Under the pieces are notes generated by a model. The model had not been told where the DNA came from. It searched no databases and saw only the letters and a program-made list of their open reading frames with translations. A program made the translations under genes and the position numbers. From Caryophanales bacterium UBA6356 (GTDB lineage Bacteria > Bacillota_I > Bacilli_A > RFN20 > CAG-826), in the NCBI GenBank assembly GCA_002440125.1, contig DJRQ01000037.1:1-43018 (forward strand): a stretch of DNA of 43,018 nucleotides, given 5' to 3'. This document shows, piece by piece, positions 15,688-23,956 of this stretch. Position 1 is the stretch's first letter. Each line of letters opens with the position of its first letter.

Positions 15688-16710
15688 ATGAGACAAGCAA
15701 AACAAACACTAATCTATATCTTGCAGCGTCTGGTTTTGATGGCTTTCACCTTCATCATCATCTTTTTCATTTGCTTTATTTTGGTTCGTCTTTTGCCGAT
15801 AAATGTCGATACGGGCATATCAGATCCGTATGCCGTCTATCGGCAAATGGTTAATCAAGGGCGCATGAAATATGATACTTCGACGGGAGAATATACTGTT
15901 ATCCCTGTTTTCGAGCAACTCTGGACATTCCTTAAAGGGCTCTTCACTCCGGGCAACGCTTATCCCTTAGGCATATCTTATAATATCGAATGGCTTAAAA
16001 AACCCGACGAATTGCTTTGGGGTAAAATGGCCCCAACCGTTTTGATTAACATTTATAGCACGATTCTTTCCATTCCTCTTGGAATCGGCTTAGGAATCTT
16101 CATGGCGTTAAAGAAAAACAAATGGGAAGATCACCTTTTGAACATTGTGGTCATGCTTTTCATTTCCGTTCCAAGTTTTGTGTTCGCTTTCGTGCTCCAA
16201 GATCTATTTGCCTATAAATGGATGATTTTGCCCGCCATGCTCCCAACGGTTAACTATAATGCCGGAGGATGGTTTGCACCCGACATGTTGAAGGGAATGA
16301 TTTTGCCCGTCTTGGCAATGAGTTTTGGCTCGATTGCAGGCTTCGCGCGCTATACAAGAGCCGAGCTCACCGAAGTCTTGACCAGCGATTTCATGCTTTT
16401 GGCAAGGACCAAAGGCTTAACGAAAACACAAGCCACCGTCCGTCATGCCTTCCGCAATTCCCTTGTGCCTATTTTCCCAATGATTTTAGGCACGATCATC
16501 AGCGTCCTAAGCGGTTCTCTTATCATTGAGAACATCTTTGGCGTTCCAGGCGTGGGAGCGTTATATCTCGAATCCATCAACAAGAAAGACTATGACGTCT
16601 TCCAATACGTCTCGATGTTCTATATTGCGATCGGTTTAATCGGAACACTTATTGTCGACATTTCATACGGCCTAGTCGATCCGCGCATCAGAATGGGGAG
16701 CAAAAAATAA
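15688..16710 (+). CDS. oppB: Oligopeptide ABC transporter permease OppB
   Basis: This 340-residue inner subunit belongs to the binding-protein-dependent permease family. The first membrane helix is at about 13-36, then a loop of about 75 residues outside the membrane, then five more helices. The EAA coupling loop reads FMLLARTKGLTKTQATVRHAF (in two parts: FMLLARTKG, then LTKTQATVRHAF) at about 232-252. It pairs with OppC to form the peptide channel. No Shine-Dalgarno precedes the ATG. A TAATAT (15669-15674) lies 13 bases upstream and could be a weak internal promoter that gives a very short leader. Its TAA stop overlaps the oppC ATG (TAATG), so the two are translationally coupled. Confidence 0.95.
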   Translation: MRQAKQTLIYILQRLVLMAFTFIIIFFICFILVRLLPINVDTGISDPYAVYRQMVNQGRMKYDTSTGEYTVIPVFEQLWTFLKGLFTPGNAYPLGISYNIEWLKKPDELLWGKMAPTVLINIYSTILSIPLGIGLGIFMALKKNKWEDHLLNIVVMLFISVPSFVFAFVLQDLFAYKWMILPAMLPTVNYNAGGWFAPDMLKGMILPVLAMSFGSIAGFARYTRAELTEVLTSDFMLLARTKGLTKTQATVRHAFRNSLVPIFPMILGTIISVLSGSLIIENIFGVPGVGALYLESINKKDYDVFQYVSMFYIAIGLIGTLIVDISYGLVDPRIRMGSKK

Positions 16711-18389
16711 TGGAAAACGAAAAAATTATTGCAAATCCACTTTCGAATGCGGATATCGCCAATATGCCAAAGGATCTTTTTAAGGAAGTTCCGGACCGCA
16801 AAGACCTTCATGACCAAGCTTTCGAAACCAAACCGGTAAGCTTTTTGAGGGACTCCTTGAATCGCTTTGCCAAAAACAAAGCTTCTATCGTCGCCGCCGT
16901 TATCATTCTCATCATCGCTTTATATGCGATTATCGTTCCTTTTGTGACTCCAACGGCCTATGTGAGGGCCTCCGAGTACACAAACGGCTTTGAGGATACG
17001 GAATTCAGCAACGTCCTCCCCTATTGCTCTTGGTTTAAAGGAACGGGCTTCTGGGATGGCACCAAAACGATGTCCGTTAGCGAGTATGACTACAAAGCCC
17101 TTCAATATGATGATTCGAACTATAGTTATTTCGTCAAACTCGAAAGCAAAAAAGAAACTTCTGTCACCATTGGATCGGTCACCAAAACAAGCACCATCTA
17201 TAACATTCGAATCGATACTTATGCCGTCGGAAACAAAGAGGTTTCCCTCACCAAAGAAGAATACGAAACCCTTAAGGCAAATGATGTTGAGCGTAAAAAG
17301 CAAGGGCAACCAAGCATCATCAAGCCCAGCGTAGACGTCGAAACGTATCTTGCTTCTTATAAAGCAGAGCTTGAAGCCGATGCCACCATCGATGATTCCA
17401 TAGTCTCTACCATCATCACCAACATGCGGAATTACTACAATCAAAATAAGCGCGTCTACTACAAAATCACCGCAAAAACGAGTGATGGCAAATATAACTC
17501 GAACATCTTCTCCCCGGTTTTTGGCGAAGATGGAAAGCCCATTAGCATCTATAAAACGAATGCCGATGGGAGTTACGCCGAGCCGACCGAAAGCGGCGGC
17601 CGCTATAAAACCCGCGTCGATTATTACGACTACTTCACCTGGAAAAACGGCTTTGAGCCACGTTTTGTCTTCGGAACCAATGGCACCGGCCAAGATATCT
17701 TCCTTCGTTTGGCCAAAGGTACGCGATTCTCGCTCCTTCTTGGCATTGGCATTAGCTTAATCAACTTCATCATCGGCCTTATTTGGGGCGCAATAAGCGG
17801 CTATTACGGCGGTTATGTCGATTTGACGATGGAACGCATTACCGACATCATCTCGAACATTCCTTCCATCATCATCCTCACCATTTGCTCGGTGCAATTT
17901 AACAACAATCCAAACTTGAAGGCGGCCATCGGACAAAGTGGCGTCATCGTCTTAGCATTCTTAATCGCTTTCGTTTATAGCGGTTGGATTGGCGTTGCGG
18001 GAACGACCCGTATGCAGTTCTATCGTTTTAAGGGCCAAGAGTACGTCCTCGCTTCGAGAACGCTAGGCGCAAAAGACGCAAGACTAATCTTCCGACACAT
18101 TTTGCCAAACGCCATCGGAACCCTCGTCACATCAAGCGTCCTTATGATTCCGGGTGTTATCTTTAGCGAATCCTCTCTTTCGTTCTTAGGAATCATCGAT
18201 TTCCGCAATTCGAATCTTGCTTCTATTGGCACTTTGCTTAGCGAAGGCCAAGCAGCTGGTTTACAAAACAACCCTCACGTTCTCTTATTCCCCTGCGTCA
18301 TCATTTCCTTATTGATGATTTGCTTTAACCTCTTCGGCAATGGTTTACGTGACGCCTTCAATACCTCACTCAAAGGAGCGGAAGACTAA
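16710..18389 (+). CDS. oppC: Oligopeptide ABC transporter permease OppC with a large extracellular insertion
   Basis: The second channel subunit has 559 residues, while OppC is usually about 300. The N-terminal 55 residues are cytosolic and the first helix is about 58-80. Then comes a hydrophilic insert of about 220 residues (about 90-315) before the normal continuation FGTNGTGQDIFLRLAKGTRFS (in parts: FGTNGTGQDI, FLRLAKGTRFS). The remaining five helices and the EAA loop (YVLASRTLGAKDARL, about 445-459) are standard. Topology puts the insert outside the membrane, where it could contact OppA or the surface lipoproteins. Streptococcal Ami permeases also carry an enlarged loop. Start and stop both overlap neighbours as TAATG. 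Confidence 0.95.
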   Translation: MENEKIIANPLSNADIANMPKDLFKEVPDRKDLHDQAFETKPVSFLRDSLNRFAKNKASIVAAVIILIIALYAIIVPFVTPTAYVRASEYTNGFEDTEFSNVLPYCSWFKGTGFWDGTKTMSVSEYDYKALQYDDSNYSYFVKLESKKETSVTIGSVTKTSTIYNIRIDTYAVGNKEVSLTKEEYETLKANDVERKKQGQPSIIKPSVDVETYLASYKAELEADATIDDSIVSTIITNMRNYYNQNKRVYYKITAKTSDGKYNSNIFSPVFGEDGKPISIYKTNADGSYAEPTESGGRYKTRVDYYDYFTWKNGFEPRFVFGTNGTGQDIFLRLAKGTRFSLLLGIGISLINFIIGLIWGAISGYYGGYVDLTMERITDIISNIPSIIILTICSVQFNNNPNLKAAIGQSGVIVLAFLIAFVYSGWIGVAGTTRMQFYRFKGQEYVLASRTLGAKDARLIFRHILPNAIGTLVTSSVLMIPGVIFSESSLSFLGIIDFRNSNLASIGTLLSEGQAAGLQNNPHVLLFPCVIISLLMICFNLFGNGLRDAFNTSLKGAED

Positions 18390-20191
18390 TGGAAAACAAA
18401 CAAAATAAAGATAAAATCCTCGAAGTGAAAGACCTTCGAATTTCTTTCCGCACCAATGGCGGGACCGTCAAAGCAGTACGTGGCATCTCCTTTTCTCTTT
18501 ATCGGGGAAGGACATTGGCTATTGTCGGCGAATCGGGCTCTGGAAAATCCGTCACATCCAAAGCCATTTTAGGCATATTGGCGAATAACAAAATCGTCGA
18601 AGGCGGACAAATCATCTATGATGGCCAAGACCTTCTTAAAATCGACGAGGAGCACTTCCATAAGATCCGCGGCGTGAAGATTTCCATGATCTTCCAAGAC
18701 CCTCTTTCTTCTTTAAACCCCATCATGATCGTCGGCAAACAACTCACCGAAGCCATGGTCCTTAAGCAAAAAGCGGATAAGAAAGAGGCCCGACACGATA
18801 TCGCGCGCATCCATAAGATGCTTCACGAAGCGAATCTCGAAGAGCCAGAATATCTCGCATACGAAAAAAGAGTTTCCAAGAAGGAAGACGTCACCGACGT
18901 TGATTTGACACCCTTCTTCGAGAAGATGGTTGCTAAGGATCTAGAAAGAAGAACAACCGCTATCGCGCGCGTCCTCCCCGCTCTCCGTGAAATCGTCGAA
19001 GAGTCCTTCTTGGGAGAGGATACTGACATTGCAGAAACAATTCGTAAGATTCATCCCCTTTTCAAGACGATTAAGGAATGTTCGCTTCGCTCTTCGGGAA
19101 GCAAGGACAATACCATCGAAGTCTTCCCAGCCGTCTTAAAAAACATCAAAGAGACTTACCGCGCTTCCTTAAAAATTCAAAAAGAAATCGACAAAGCTTA
19201 CAAGAAGTATAACGTCTCTAGTTTCTTCGCTCTTCCACCTTCCGAAAGAGCCAAACTGCCAGAAGTCGTGAAAACCCATAAAGATCAAGTGACTGAGCTT
19301 AAAGAAAGCATTAATGAGCTTATCGCACACTTAGAAGAGCTTGAGCAAGAAGGCGTCTCCAAAAAAGAGGCTTACACCCAAGACGTCCTAAAAGAATATC
19401 AGCAAGCCAACGAAAAGCTGATATATACCGAAAGCTCTGCCGAAATCAGTGCGCGAGCAATCGAAATGCTCCACGAAGTTGGTATCGATGAGCCAGAACG
19501 TCGCTTCAAACAATACCCCTTCGAGCTTTCTGGTGGCATGCGGCAAAGAATCGTCATCGCCATCGCCTTATGTTCAAGCCCTGAAATTCTCATTTGCGAC
19601 GAGCCGACAACGGCTCTTGACGTCACCATCCAAGCCCAGATCCTGGAGCTCATCAACAAGCTTAAAAGGGAAAGGAACCTTTCCATTGTCTTCATTACGC
19701 ACGATCTTGGCGTTGTGGCCAATATGGCCGATGACATCGCCGTTATGTACGCTGGAAAAATCGTTGAATATGGGAAGGACACCGAAATCTTCTATGACCC
19801 AAGGCACCCCTATACATGGGCTCTTCTTGGCTCTATGCCGGATTTGAATACCAAGGAACAATTAAGCGCCATCCCAGGTACGCCGCCAAACATGCTGTTG
19901 CCACCAAAAGGAGATGCTTTCGCGCCACGAAATGCCCATGCTTTGGCTATCGATCAAGAGATGCAACCGCCTTTCTTCGAAGTCTCGCCAACGCATTTTG
20001 CCGCCACTTGGGATCTTCATCCCGAGGCGCCTGATCTTCACGCTCCTGAAATCGTAGTCGAAAGAATCAAGGAAGCTTTGGAAAAAAATCCCGAAGCCGC
20101 CCCTACCCCAACCAATATGAAGAATTCGATACTGAATGAACTAGGAAAGGAGAAAAAGAGCAATGGCCGAAAGAAAAACGAACGCGACTAA
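18389..20191 (+). CDS. oppD: Oligopeptide ABC transporter ATPase OppD with a long helical insertion
   Basis: One of two ATPases driving peptide import. Walker A is GESGSGKS (47-54), Q-loop Q103, signature LSGGMRQ (380-386), Walker B LICDE (401-405) and H-loop H438. Between the Q-loop and the signature there are about 215 extra residues (about 140-355), charged and helix-forming, which partly look like coiled coil. This makes 600 residues against about 340 usual. The C-terminal oligopeptide-transporter motif is present as DAFAPRNAHAL, but the cysteines that bind an iron-sulphur cluster in many OppD proteins are all absent, as I recall for streptococcal AmiE. It overlaps oppC by 1 base and oppF by 29 bases. 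Confidence 0.95.
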   Translation: MENKQNKDKILEVKDLRISFRTNGGTVKAVRGISFSLYRGRTLAIVGESGSGKSVTSKAILGILANNKIVEGGQIIYDGQDLLKIDEEHFHKIRGVKISMIFQDPLSSLNPIMIVGKQLTEAMVLKQKADKKEARHDIARIHKMLHEANLEEPEYLAYEKRVSKKEDVTDVDLTPFFEKMVAKDLERRTTAIARVLPALREIVEESFLGEDTDIAETIRKIHPLFKTIKECSLRSSGSKDNTIEVFPAVLKNIKETYRASLKIQKEIDKAYKKYNVSSFFALPPSERAKLPEVVKTHKDQVTELKESINELIAHLEELEQEGVSKKEAYTQDVLKEYQQANEKLIYTESSAEISARAIEMLHEVGIDEPERRFKQYPFELSGGMRQRIVIAIALCSSPEILICDEPTTALDVTIQAQILELINKLKRERNLSIVFITHDLGVVANMADDIAVMYAGKIVEYGKDTEIFYDPRHPYTWALLGSMPDLNTKEQLSAIPGTPPNMLLPPKGDAFAPRNAHALAIDQEMQPPFFEVSPTHFAATWDLHPEAPDLHAPEIVVERIKEALEKNPEAAPTPTNMKNSILNELGKEKKSNGRKKNERD

Positions 20192-21665
20192 AAAAGAGCC
20201 TACCTCGAAGCGCAAAGAATTTCAAAAAAAGTTCGACTACGAAGTTGCCCAAAAACTCCTTGAAGTCCGTCATCTAAAACAATATTTCCGCTTCGCCGGC
20301 GCCAAGGGGCCCAATAAATACCTTAAAGCCGTTCATGACGTCTCTTTTGACGTCTATAAAGGCGAAGTATTTGGCTTAGTGGGCGAGTCGGGATGTGGGA
20401 AAACCACAACCGGTCGCGACATCATGAAGCTTTATAAAATTACCAGTGGCGACATTTGGTTAGATGGCATCCGCATTGCCGCTGGCACGCGCTGGAACGA
20501 AAAAGAGATCAAATACACGAATCTCCGTTTGGAGAATGACCTAAAGGAGCTCTATGCCAAAAAGGACGAGGCTCTCGCTGATTATTTCAACGCTTATAAA
20601 GCGCAATTCGGAGAAAAGACCAACCCTTTCCAAATCCGTTTAGAACTCACGAAAAAGCCGGAAAAAGTAAACGATTACGAAGCCAAAAAGAAGCTTTATG
20701 ACGATTACCTAGAAGCACTTAAGCCCATCGACGAGGAAATCGCCAAAAAGAAAGAAATCGCCGCCAGCATCGTTTCCGTGCAACGCGATAAAATAGCCGC
20801 CGCCAAGAAAGACGATAGGAACTACAACAAGAACATTGCTCTTTCCGAAACGAAAGCGGTCGATCTCAAATACAAGGACCTCCTTGATAAAATCGCCGTT
20901 TCTAGCGCCACTTCTTTATCGGAAGAGGAGCTTAAAGAATACGAGAAATACAAAGAAGAGCTACATAAGGCCAAACACGCCAATCTCGCTAACAAAGTGC
21001 AGATGATCTTCCAAGATCCAATCGCTTCTTTAAACCCTCGTATGACCGTGCGAAACATCATCGCGGAAGGCCTTATCATCCAAGGTTGCCACGATAAGAA
21101 ATTCATTAATGACGAAGTCGCCCGGGTTTTGAAATTAGTTGGTCTAGTCCCAGAGCACGCTAACCGCTACCCCCACGAATTCTCAGGTGGTCAAAGGCAA
21201 CGTATCGGCATCGCTCGTGCCGTCATTATGAATCCGGAGCTTATCGTCGCCGATGAGCCAGTAAGCGCCCTAGACGTCTCCGTCCAAGCCCAAGTCATCA
21301 ATCTTCTAAACGACCTTAGGAATACCCTTGGCCTTACCATCATCTTTATCGCCCATAACCTAAGCGTCGTGAAATATTTCTGCGATCGAATTGCGGTTAT
21401 GTATTATGGGAATCTTGTGGAGCTTGCAACAAGCGACGAGCTTTTCGCCCATCCCCTTCACCCATACACGAAGAGTTTATTAAGCGCCGTCCCTTGTCCT
21501 GATCCTATCACGGAAGCCAACCGCAAGAGAATCATCTATGTTCCAGAAATGGCGCACGATTACTCCCTCCAAGCGCCAACTTTCCGTGAGATCGTCAAAG
21601 GGCATTTCGTTCGTTGCAATGACGAAGAAGAGGCTCGTTACCTTGAAGAGCTAAAAACGAAATGA
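20163..21665 (+). CDS. oppF: Oligopeptide ABC transporter ATPase OppF with a helical insertion
   Basis: The partner ATPase of OppD. Walker A is GESGCGKT (74-81), Q-loop Q284, signature FSGGQRQ (340-346), Walker B IVADE (361-365) and H-loop H398. An insert of about 160 charged residues (about 118-275), rich in Lys, Glu and Ala and probably coiled coil, lies between the strand after Walker A and the Q-loop. Total length is 500 against about 310-330 usual. The insert position differs from that in OppD, so the two insertions are not one inherited duplication. AAGGAG lies about 10 bases before the ATG, inside the end of oppD. Its stop overlaps the next start as ATGA. Confidence 0.95.
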   Translation: MAERKTNATKKEPTSKRKEFQKKFDYEVAQKLLEVRHLKQYFRFAGAKGPNKYLKAVHDVSFDVYKGEVFGLVGESGCGKTTTGRDIMKLYKITSGDIWLDGIRIAAGTRWNEKEIKYTNLRLENDLKELYAKKDEALADYFNAYKAQFGEKTNPFQIRLELTKKPEKVNDYEAKKKLYDDYLEALKPIDEEIAKKKEIAASIVSVQRDKIAAAKKDDRNYNKNIALSETKAVDLKYKDLLDKIAVSSATSLSEEELKEYEKYKEELHKAKHANLANKVQMIFQDPIASLNPRMTVRNIIAEGLIIQGCHDKKFINDEVARVLKLVGLVPEHANRYPHEFSGGQRQRIGIARAVIMNPELIVADEPVSALDVSVQAQVINLLNDLRNTLGLTIIFIAHNLSVVKYFCDRIAVMYYGNLVELATSDELFAHPLHPYTKSLLSAVPCPDPITEANRKRIIYVPEMAHDYSLQAPTFREIVKGHFVRCNDEEEARYLEELKTK

Positions 21666-22114
21666 GCGAAAACGAGCAAAAGAAAAAGGAGCCTTTCTTC
21701 ACAAAGTCCTTCTGGATTTCTTTCGCCATTTCTCTTGCTTCCGCACTCGCTCTAGGCGCCTTTATTGGCATTATCGAATGGTTAACGCAAGAAGGCGCGG
21801 GATACAAAGTCGATCCGTTAGGAGTAAGCCTTGATGCCGTTAGTTTAAGTGGCATCTTGATGCTCCTTTTCTTCTTTTTGCAATATTTATCGACGAAAGG
21901 CGCGTTCGACTTCTTGTCCTATGCCTTAAAAGTCACTATCTATACGGTTTTTCGTCCTAATTTTAGAAAAACAGGCTTCCCAGCCACCTATTACGACTAC
22001 AAGATGCTTAAAGATGAAGAGAATAGAAAACCAATACTTGCAATTTTGTTTGTAGCTACCATATTTATTGTCGTCGGTATCCTCATCTACATCATCTATA
22101 AGACGAAATCATAA
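21662..22114 (+). CDS. Small membrane protein, DUF3899-like, coupled to oppF
   Basis: The 150-residue protein has three membrane helices at about 17-38, 58-80 and 124-146 and a charged cytosolic N-terminus. The pattern (two helices, a GAFDFLSYALK segment near 85, a conserved soluble stretch, then a last helix) resembles DUF3899 proteins, which I recall near opp genes in other Firmicutes; this is recognition from memory, not a search. The start overlaps the oppF stop (ATGA), so it is translated with the transporter and may be an accessory membrane factor. M6 copy 2 follows after 19 bases. Confidence 0.8.
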   Translation: MSENEQKKKEPFFTKSFWISFAISLASALALGAFIGIIEWLTQEGAGYKVDPLGVSLDAVSLSGILMLLFFFLQYLSTKGAFDFLSYALKVTIYTVFRPNFRKTGFPATYYDYKMLKDEENRKPILAILFVATIFIVVGILIYIIYKTKS

Positions 22115-22133
22115 ACGTTAAAGGAGAAAAACT

Positions 22134-23888
22134 ATGAAAAACACTAAGAAATTTGCGCTCTTTGCAGTGATAAACTTCGCTTTGATATTGAGCAGTTGCG
22201 GAAGGGGCAGTTCCTCATCCGCTTCCGATACCCAAAATTCGTCGGACTCTTCTTCCAGTTCTTCGAAAGGAAGCGGCTCGTCTTCCTCTTTTAAAGCGGA
22301 CCTAACCAACGACGACCTTCCAAAAGGCGCAACCGAATTTGTCGATGCCGATGGAAAAACCAAAAAACTCACTCGTTCCAGACTCTATCAAAATTCTGGA
22401 CATCCCCACGTCGATAGCTACCCCACCACAGGCAAAAAACAAAAGCTTCTCGTGGCTCCTATAAAATTCACGAAAGATACGACCGACATGAATGACACCA
22501 TCGACGCCAACGATGCACTTCTCGATAAAATTCGTATCACCTTCACCGGCACCAAAGAAGAGACTGATGCCGTTGGTGGAAATATCTCCGTTCAAGAATT
22601 CTATAGCCAAAGTTCCTATGGCAAAGGGGCATTCGACGTCGTTATGATTCCATCTTGGATTGATTTCGGTATGACAGCAAAAAAATACCAAGAATCGACT
22701 TCCCAAGCAGGCGTTACGGCTGCCGAAAAAGTCCGCACATGGTATATCGCTGAATACAACAAGGAAAACCATGGGGTTTTAGGAGAAGACGCCTATTCGC
22801 TTGATGATCTTGATAGCGACGACGATGGTTTCATCGATTTGATTTGGAACGTCTATGCTTATCCATATTCTGAAAATAATACCAATTTTTGGTGGGCTTA
22901 TGTCACTTATACGGGAAACCCGGCGGGAAACATTAAGAATCCGACGGTCCAAACTTTGGCGTGGGCGAGCACGAACTTCATGTCGGAGGGCGCAAACGGA
23001 TATGAATCGCGCACCTTCATCCACGAAACCGGACACACTCTCGGCTTAGACGATTACTACGACTACAACAAGCAATGGTCGCCATGCGGCGGCATCGACT
23101 ACATGGACCAAAACGTCGGCGATCATAATAGCTATAGCAAGTTCTGCTATGGCTGGGTTAACCCTTGGGTTCTTAAAGAAAAAGACCTCGAAGGCGGAAA
23201 GGTTGCCGAAATCACCCTTCGCGACGCGTCCATAACGGGTGATTGCTTGGTTTTGGCAAGTCCTAACTATAACAACACTGCTTTCGATGAATACTTGATG
23301 GTGGAACTTGTCGGTCCTTATGGGCTTTGCAAAAACGATTACACGAACAAATACGGTTTCACCGTCCCAGGTATCCGCGTATTCCATATTGACGCTCGAG
23401 CCTTGACTACCGACTATTTCAAAGAAGAAGTCTTCTCTACGCCTGACGAAGTTGGTCAAAAAGCCTATGATCTTCGTAATGACAATAGCAAATTCGGGCG
23501 AAACAAGGACGGCGACTATTGGACGATCGAAAAAGGGAACATCAAACGGAGCTACGCTCAAATCACGATTCTCGAAGCAGGCTATACGGATAATGACAAT
23601 ACACAGACTTCTTCCACCAAGAAAGCGGACAATAACTCCCTCTTCAAGAAGAATAGCACCTTTGCTCTAACAGGCACGCAAGGCGCTAAAGACCGAGCGA
23701 AGATCTATATGCCAAGCCAAACGAACCTTTGGAATAAAGCCAAGAAGATCACCAACGCTCAAAAGCTAAATCAGAAATACACCATCGATGAATCAATGAC
23801 GATCAATTATAAACTCCAAGTCCGTAACATCGTCGCGGACGCTGATGGCAATGGCGCCACAGCAACGCTTCGCATTAGCCTCATCTAA
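22134..23888 (+). CDS. M6-family metalloprotease lipoprotein (copy 2), last gene of the opp operon
   Basis: This 584-residue lipid-anchored zinc protease has lipobox LSSC (C22) and a long Ser-rich linker (26-53). The catalytic motif HETGHTLGLDDYYDY starts at H297, with base E298 and second zinc ligand H301. A calcium-type loop DSDDDGFID precedes it near 227-235. IDYMDQNVGDHNSYSKFCYGW (in parts: IDYMDQNVGD, HNSYSKFCYGW) is the Met-turn region. It is separated from the DUF3899-like gene by 19 bases containing AAAGGAG, so it belongs to the opp operon. A strong terminator follows. Together with the transporter it suggests that proteins are cut at the surface and the peptides imported directly. 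Confidence 0.94.
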   Translation: MKNTKKFALFAVINFALILSSCGRGSSSSASDTQNSSDSSSSSSKGSGSSSSFKADLTNDDLPKGATEFVDADGKTKKLTRSRLYQNSGHPHVDSYPTTGKKQKLLVAPIKFTKDTTDMNDTIDANDALLDKIRITFTGTKEETDAVGGNISVQEFYSQSSYGKGAFDVVMIPSWIDFGMTAKKYQESTSQAGVTAAEKVRTWYIAEYNKENHGVLGEDAYSLDDLDSDDDGFIDLIWNVYAYPYSENNTNFWWAYVTYTGNPAGNIKNPTVQTLAWASTNFMSEGANGYESRTFIHETGHTLGLDDYYDYNKQWSPCGGIDYMDQNVGDHNSYSKFCYGWVNPWVLKEKDLEGGKVAEITLRDASITGDCLVLASPNYNNTAFDEYLMVELVGPYGLCKNDYTNKYGFTVPGIRVFHIDARALTTDYFKEEVFSTPDEVGQKAYDLRNDNSKFGRNKDGDYWTIEKGNIKRSYAQITILEAGYTDNDNTQTSSTKKADNNSLFKKNSTFALTGTQGAKDRAKIYMPSQTNLWNKAKKITNAQKLNQKYTIDESMTINYKLQVRNIVADADGNGATATLRISLI

Positions 23889-23911
23889 ACAAAAAAGGGT
23901 GATATTCCTTT

Positions 23912-23941
23912 GCCCTCTAGGAAACTAGGGGGCTTTCTATT
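23912..23941 (+). terminator. Rho-independent terminator of the opp operon
   Basis: GCCCTCTAG pairs with CTAGGGGGC (9 pairs, one G-U) around a GAAA tetraloop, followed by TTTCTATTT. It lies between M6 copies 2 and 3. No separate promoter for copy 3 is obvious, so some readthrough may feed it. Confidence 0.85.
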
Positions 23942-23956
23942 TGCAAGGAGAAGAAA

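Noticed and set aside
22206..22295. Repetitive Ser codons after the lipobox in M6 copy 2 and other lipoproteins as DNA repeats or CRISPR-like sequence
   Set aside because: They are low-complexity Ser-rich linkers in frame with the proteins; there are no spaced identical repeats.
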